Shown in pieces: positions 7,249 through 10,808 of a stretch of DNA of 10,808 nt; positions within the stretch are counted from its first letter, which is position 1, and the number at the start of each line of letters is the position of its first letter. The DNA is from Candidatus Glassiibacteriota bacterium. GTDB taxonomy: Bacteria > Gemmatimonadota > Glassbacteria > GWA2-58-10. The notes beneath the pieces are model-generated. The model saw only the letters and a program-made list of their open reading frames with translations. It searched no databases and had not been told where the DNA came from. Where the stretch lies: positions 1 through 10,808 of the forward strand of contig JAFGTO010000181.1 in the NCBI GenBank assembly GCA_016934095.1, in the 5' to 3' direction. The position numbers and the translations under genes are program-made.

Positions 7249-9495
7249 TCACTCCAATGCTTTCTGCATCAGCAGGACCTGCCCGATTATTTCCTGGCGC
7301 CATTGCTCGAAAGTCCCCGGCTCGAGGTCGTGGGCGAGCTGGTAGCTCGCTCCCGGGCCGGTGGCGCTGACCTTGAGGTAGATGCTCTCTGTCTTCTCTT
7401 TCGCGGACCGGCCCAGGCCGCGGACCCTCTCATCTGCGGCGGCCATGCAGCCTGCGGCCAGGCTGTCGGACAGGCCCAGCAGCCTCAGGTCCTCGATCCC
7501 CTGGCGGATGCCCTGCCACTCTGGACAGGGCCAGATGTAATATGGCTCAGGCGCCGGGTAGGCGGTGCTCCAGTCGCGGTGCGTGCCGTCCAGCTCATCG
7601 TACGGGTCGCCGGTAACATTCTGGTAGGCGAAATAGTAGATGCCCCGGGCGCCGGAGCGCGGCAGGAACCAGCCCGCTATACCCCGGTGGAACGCAGGGT
7701 TCCAGCCGAAACCCGGCAGGTAGAAGAAGCTCTCCACCTGTTTTTCTTTCATGGCCTGTACGGTCCGCGGTGCCACCGAGAGGATCTGCATGCAGATAAC
7801 ATCGATGTAGTCCGAAAGCTCGAGCACTGACTCCGGGGAGTTGAGGTCGCAGTAAGGGGTAATCCCCGGCATCTCCCGCAGGATGCCCAGGACCAGGCGG
7901 GCGAGCTCCATCAGCTCGGGGTGGTTGGCCGGCTCATCCACCGGGAAGAACCAGAGCTTGCACCAGCGGCGGCTCTCTGCGGTGTCGCTCATCAGCCGGA
8001 TAGCCCGCCGGTAGAGGTTTTTATGCGCCTCTGTCCACTGTCCCGCCTGTTCCGGCATTTCGAGGATGCGCAACAGGTCCTGGACGAACAGGGCGGTGGG
8101 CCTGGAAAAGCCGTGCTTGCGCATCAGGCCCATCAGGGTGTCGAGCTTGGCGAATTTCTCCCGGTCCAGCCGCACGCCTCCGCGGCTGTCCTTCTCCACG
8201 AACGCCCCGGCCAGGGAGACCGCGTATACCCCGTGCGCGGCCATGTCTTTCAGGTGGACTTCCATCAGCGAGGGATCATCCGGCGGGTAGTAGTACATGC
8301 CGATGACGTAATCATGCGAAGCCGGGAGAACTACCGGCTGGACCTCGAGCTCCAGAGGGATAGTCAGCGCCGGGCGGCCTTGCGCCTGGATGCTCAGCCC
8401 GCCCTGGTAAACCCCTGGGGACGCTCCTGGCGGTACGGGGATGTCGACCCAGTAAAAGGCGTTCCGCCCGGCCGGGATAGCTTTCGGCTCCAGGGCAGTC
8501 AGCAGCTTGACGCTGATGCCGAACTCTTTGCCCCAGCTGCTGCCCAGGCGCGCCGGGACAAATTTGCCCTGGTGAAGGGAAGGTTCGGCGGACAGCTCAC
8601 CGCCGGGCCCCTCCAGCGGGCCGGCGAGCGATACCGAGACACCGGAAAGGTCCTCCAGGGCTTTAACCCCGAAAGCGAAAGATGCCGTGGCCTGTGCGGG
8701 CACCTTTCCAGCCAGTGCCTCGACCCGGTCTTCGGCGCGGGGGTTGGCGTACGGCCAGGCGCCGATCAGGTACCTGCGCTCAAAGAACAGCATCCCGGCC
8801 TCTTTCTCCTGTTCTGTCGGCTGGGGCGCTGCCTGCGGCTCCACCTGTCTGGCCGCGGCGAATACGTACTTGTCCTCCGGCTGCTTTTGCAGGTGCGAGG
8901 AGAATGAGGCGGCGTAGGCCATCCAGTCTTCGCCGCCGACCAGGGCGGTCTCCCCCAGGCGGACTTTGCCGCGCCCGGGAGCGGAGGTGATTTCGGCCTT
9001 GACTGCGGACACTCCTTCCGGGACCAGCAGGCAGCGGGTGTAGCTGATCCACTGCTGGGCCCTGCCCGGCTCGTCCTCTTCCCCGCTGCCGCCCCTGATA
9101 CGGTAGAGCAGGGAGTCCCCTGTCTCCGACCCGCCTGTATCGAACATCCTGAGGCGGACCTGGAGGATCTCTCCCATGGCGTGGTCGAAACTGCAGGCGA
9201 AGCGGAAAGAGATCACCTGCCCGGGTTTCACGGCAATACCCGGCGAGACCAGGCTCAGCCTGGATGAGTCTGCGGCATCCAGCGCCAGGGCGGCCTTGCT
9301 CTCGCCCCGGTCCAGGTAGGTCTCTCTCTGCACGTTAACCGTGCCGGTCGTGTCCCAGGCTGCCGGCCCGCTGTCGGTCAGGATCTGCAGGAGGGGAGAC
9401 TGGCCGGTTTTCGCGCAGCCGGCCAGGCAGGCCGCAGCCAGGAACAGGAAAAAAGCTTTCGGTACTGTCGGAGACTTTAGATTCGGGTAAGGCAT
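7249..9495 (-). CDS. Lipoprotein glycoside hydrolase, GH123/DUF4091-like
   Basis: This 748-residue protein starts with a lipoprotein signal peptide. The hydrophobic stretch AFFLFLAAACLAGC ends in a lipobox with Cys27 as the acylated residue. Residue +2 is Ala rather than Asp, which suits outer-membrane delivery. Beta-rich segments follow. One at about 35-185 looks like a carbohydrate-binding or jelly-roll module. Another at about 265-390 ends in GVYQGGLSIQ and resembles the N-terminal sandwich of GH123 proteins. A TIM-barrel-like part starts near 395 (VIGMYYYPPDDP). It contains an adjacent Asp520-Glu521 pair in WFFPVDEPANHP, GIYYFAYQN (618-626), and the DUF4091 hallmark WQGIRQGIEDLRLLGL (660-675). 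GH123 beta-N-acetylgalactosaminidases use such an Asp-Glu pair with substrate-assisted catalysis, but the exact sugar here is not established. GGAGG precedes the ATG by four bases. It is 37 bases downstream of the lyase gene, so the two are probably co-transcribed. Confidence 0.75.
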   Translation of the reverse strand: MPYPNLKSPTVPKAFFLFLAAACLAGCAKTGQSPLLQILTDSGPAAWDTTGTVNVQRETYLDRGESKAALALDAADSSRLSLVSPGIAVKPGQVISFRFACSFDHAMGEILQVRLRMFDTGGSETGDSLLYRIRGGSGEEDEPGRAQQWISYTRCLLVPEGVSAVKAEITSAPGRGKVRLGETALVGGEDWMAYAASFSSHLQKQPEDKYVFAAARQVEPQAAPQPTEQEKEAGMLFFERRYLIGAWPYANPRAEDRVEALAGKVPAQATASFAFGVKALEDLSGVSVSLAGPLEGPGGELSAEPSLHQGKFVPARLGSSWGKEFGISVKLLTALEPKAIPAGRNAFYWVDIPVPPGASPGVYQGGLSIQAQGRPALTIPLELEVQPVVLPASHDYVIGMYYYPPDDPSLMEVHLKDMAAHGVYAVSLAGAFVEKDSRGGVRLDREKFAKLDTLMGLMRKHGFSRPTALFVQDLLRILEMPEQAGQWTEAHKNLYRRAIRLMSDTAESRRWCKLWFFPVDEPANHPELMELARLVLGILREMPGITPYCDLNSPESVLELSDYIDVICMQILSVAPRTVQAMKEKQVESFFYLPGFGWNPAFHRGIAGWFLPRSGARGIYYFAYQNVTGDPYDELDGTHRDWSTAYPAPEPYYIWPCPEWQGIRQGIEDLRLLGLSDSLAAGCMAAADERVRGLGRSAKEKTESIYLKVSATGPGASYQLAHDLEPGTFEQWRQEIIGQVLLMQKALE

Positions 9496-9532
9496 CGGAC
9501 CTCCGGGAGAGTAGTATGGCAGAACATGACGG

Positions 9533-10808
9533 TCATTCGAAATGGATCCTGGAGCGCGCGCCTGCAGGGCCCTGCAAAGTCAGAACCCCCACCGGGAGCT
9601 CAATGGACAGGGAACCGGGGCCGGCTCCCGGCCCGAGCGAGAGCGGGGAGACACTCCCGGTGGTATCTGTTATTTCTATCGCCTGCACGAATGTATAATC
9701 GTATTCCCCGGTGCCCGGAACCGATACCTCGGCCCTGCCGACTCCCAGGGCCGGCTGGGGATTTCGGGGCGGATAACAGGCGCTGCCGACCTTGAAAGCG
9801 GCCACCGTGTCGACCACCGCCTTGTCCGGCGCGAGGACCGTTACCACGGCCCGGGCTCCGGCATCGGTGATTATCAGCCTGTTTTGCTCCAGCAGCGGGC
9901 TTACCGGGTAATGCCAGAGCACTCTGGGCTGAAATCTGCTGTCCGCCAGGGACACGTTGTCGACCACGATCAGGTACCGCTCTCCGATCCAGGCCATTTC
10001 CCGGACAACCCGCCGGGCCCTGCCTGGGGGATAGGCGTCGGTGAAATCGGCGGCCAGGTAGACCCAGCAGTCATCGTCGCGGTATTGGATCACGTTCCCC
10101 ATCTCCCTCGCCTTGTCGGCCCGGTAGGCCTCGATCGTACCCATGCCCTGGTTGTTGTAATATCTCTGGGAGCCGGCATCTTCCGGCAGGGCCGGGTCCG
10201 CAATCTGGATTGTGTTGTGGGCGACCGAGTTATGGAAGAATTTCTTGTAGTGCTCCGAATCGGTACCGCCGGCGTACGACCCAGCCTCGATGAGCAGCGG
10301 CGCGCGGCGGAAAACCTCCACGTGCCCGGCGTCAAAGTGCCCGTGGTTGTCGAAATAGTCCCCGCACTTGAAAAAGATGAAAGTATCGTCCTCCCCCCAG
10401 CCGGTCCGCCAGAAAGCCATCCCGGTCCCCCGGGGGCTGAACAAGGTTCGCTTGGGCAGGGTGGAGCGGGGTACACCCGGATTGTCGGCATCCCAGTAAA
10501 GGAATACCTGGTATTCACTGCCCATCTCCATTCCCGGGCGGTTTTCGGTCATCCGGGCGTGGGTCTCCAGCAGGTAGTTGATATATCCGGCTCCGGCCGG
10601 CTCTCCATAGGCGAAAGCCCGCTCGGAGACCACCCGGAAGGAGAACCTCTCAGTGCCGCGGAAGAAGTTGTCGCCGAAGCGCACCATTTGCCCGTCCGGC
10701 TGCTCGCCGCAGATCAGGAACAGCGCTTCCCGCCAGGCCCAGTCGCCCTGCTCCTCGCGGATCATCTGCCAGAGGTTTTCCCCGGTGGCCGAATACCAGG
10801 CGGCGATG
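9533..10808 (-). CDS. Heparinase II/III-like polysaccharide lyase, C-terminal part, 5' end outside the window
   Basis: The frame is open through the window edge, so 424 C-terminal residues are visible and the start lies beyond 10808. There is an in-frame ATG at 10765, but 14 further sense codons precede it. The visible N-terminal part (WREALFLICGEQP) looks like the end of the alpha/alpha toroid. It leads to the beta-sandwich of the heparinase II/III family: YFDNHGHFDAGHVEVF (about 10310-10360), then IEAGSYAG and HNSVAHNTIQI (about 10202-10234). The His/Asp pattern (HGHFD and HNT) resembles the metal-stabilised core of characterised heparinase II. Such enzymes cleave uronic-acid-containing polysaccharides by beta-elimination. 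The catalytic Tyr/His of the toroid are largely out of view, so activity and substrate (heparin/heparan, alginate or other) cannot be judged. The signal sequence, if any, is also outside. Confidence 0.8.
   Translation of the reverse strand, partial: IAAWYSATGENLWQMIREEQGDWAWREALFLICGEQPDGQMVRFGDNFFRGTERFSFRVVSERAFAYGEPAGAGYINYLLETHARMTENRPGMEMGSEYQVFLYWDADNPGVPRSTLPKRTLFSPRGTGMAFWRTGWGEDDTFIFFKCGDYFDNHGHFDAGHVEVFRRAPLLIEAGSYAGGTDSEHYKKFFHNSVAHNTIQIADPALPEDAGSQRYYNNQGMGTIEAYRADKAREMGNVIQYRDDDCWVYLAADFTDAYPPGRARRVVREMAWIGERYLIVVDNVSLADSRFQPRVLWHYPVSPLLEQNRLIITDAGARAVVTVLAPDKAVVDTVAAFKVGSACYPPRNPQPALGVGRAEVSVPGTGEYDYTFVQAIEITDTTGSVSPLSLGPGAGPGSLSIELPVGVLTLQGPAGARSRIHFE

Noticed and set aside
7921..8907. 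Long plus-strand open frame of 328 codons opposite the glycosidase gene
   Set aside because: It is a shadow of the G+C-rich minus-strand gene. Its composition is Arg/Gln/Leu-biased with no recognisable motif, while the opposite frame has a lipobox, a ribosome binding site and family motifs.
3041..10808. Sulfatase-maturation plus sulfated-glycan degradation locus
   Set aside because: The FGE domains lack the catalytic cysteine pair and no sulfatase gene is visible, so the link to the lyase and glycosidase rests only on proximity.
1..10808. CRISPR arrays, tRNA or rRNA genes, transposase genes
   Set aside because: None was found. The only long repeats are the two 44-bp copies and the single palindrome, and no transposase or integrase motif appears in any frame.

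Overview
The window looks like a stretch of chromosome from an uncultured, probably Gram-negative, environmental bacterium. The evidence is a lipobox lipoprotein without a +2 Asp, a large secreted protein with dockerin-type DxNGDGK repeats and paired FGE-sulfatase domains, and a heparinase II/III-like polysaccharide lyase. This mix is familiar from polysaccharide-degrading lineages of sediments and groundwater, such as Latescibacterota-like, Glassbacteria-like or planctomycete-like genomes. That placement is only an impression; nothing in the window is a phylogenetic marker.

Left part (1-2168, plus strand). A perfect 28-bp palindrome and a gene-poor leader precede a Type II restriction-modification pair. 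The first gene is an intact beta-class, probably adenine-specific DNA methyltransferase. The second, overlapping it by 29 bases, is a small PD-(D/E)XK endonuclease. The endonuclease frame is complete from start to stop except for one in-frame TAA at codon 67. As written, the restriction half is therefore broken and the methylase is left on its own. This block is visibly richer in A+T than the right end, which suggests it was acquired.

Middle (2257-7248). A small class I SAM-dependent methyltransferase of unknown substrate (plus strand) converges on a 1314-residue secreted protein (minus strand). The order of domains in the large protein is: signal peptide, two dockerin-like EF-hand loops, FGE-sulfatase domain, carboxypeptidase-regulatory-like beta domain, PPC-like domain, ZU5-like beta region, lipase-like alpha/beta hydrolase, second FGE-sulfatase domain. 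Neither FGE domain keeps the full catalytic cysteine pair, so they are probably structural or binding modules. A 44-bp direct repeat (38 of 44 identical) lies on each side of this gene, 4168 bases apart, as if the gene were a cassette.

Right part (7249-10808, minus strand, G+C rich). Two genes 37 bases apart form a glycan-degradation operon. The first is the C-terminal part of a heparinase II/III-like lyase, cut by the window edge. The second is a GH123/DUF4091-like lipoprotein glycosidase. A 12-bp-stem hairpin closes the operon, and a possible promoter for the large secreted protein starts inside it. Surface export of the glycosidase and of the dockerin/FGE/lipase protein fits a shared role in handling external polymers, but no functional link between them is proven here.
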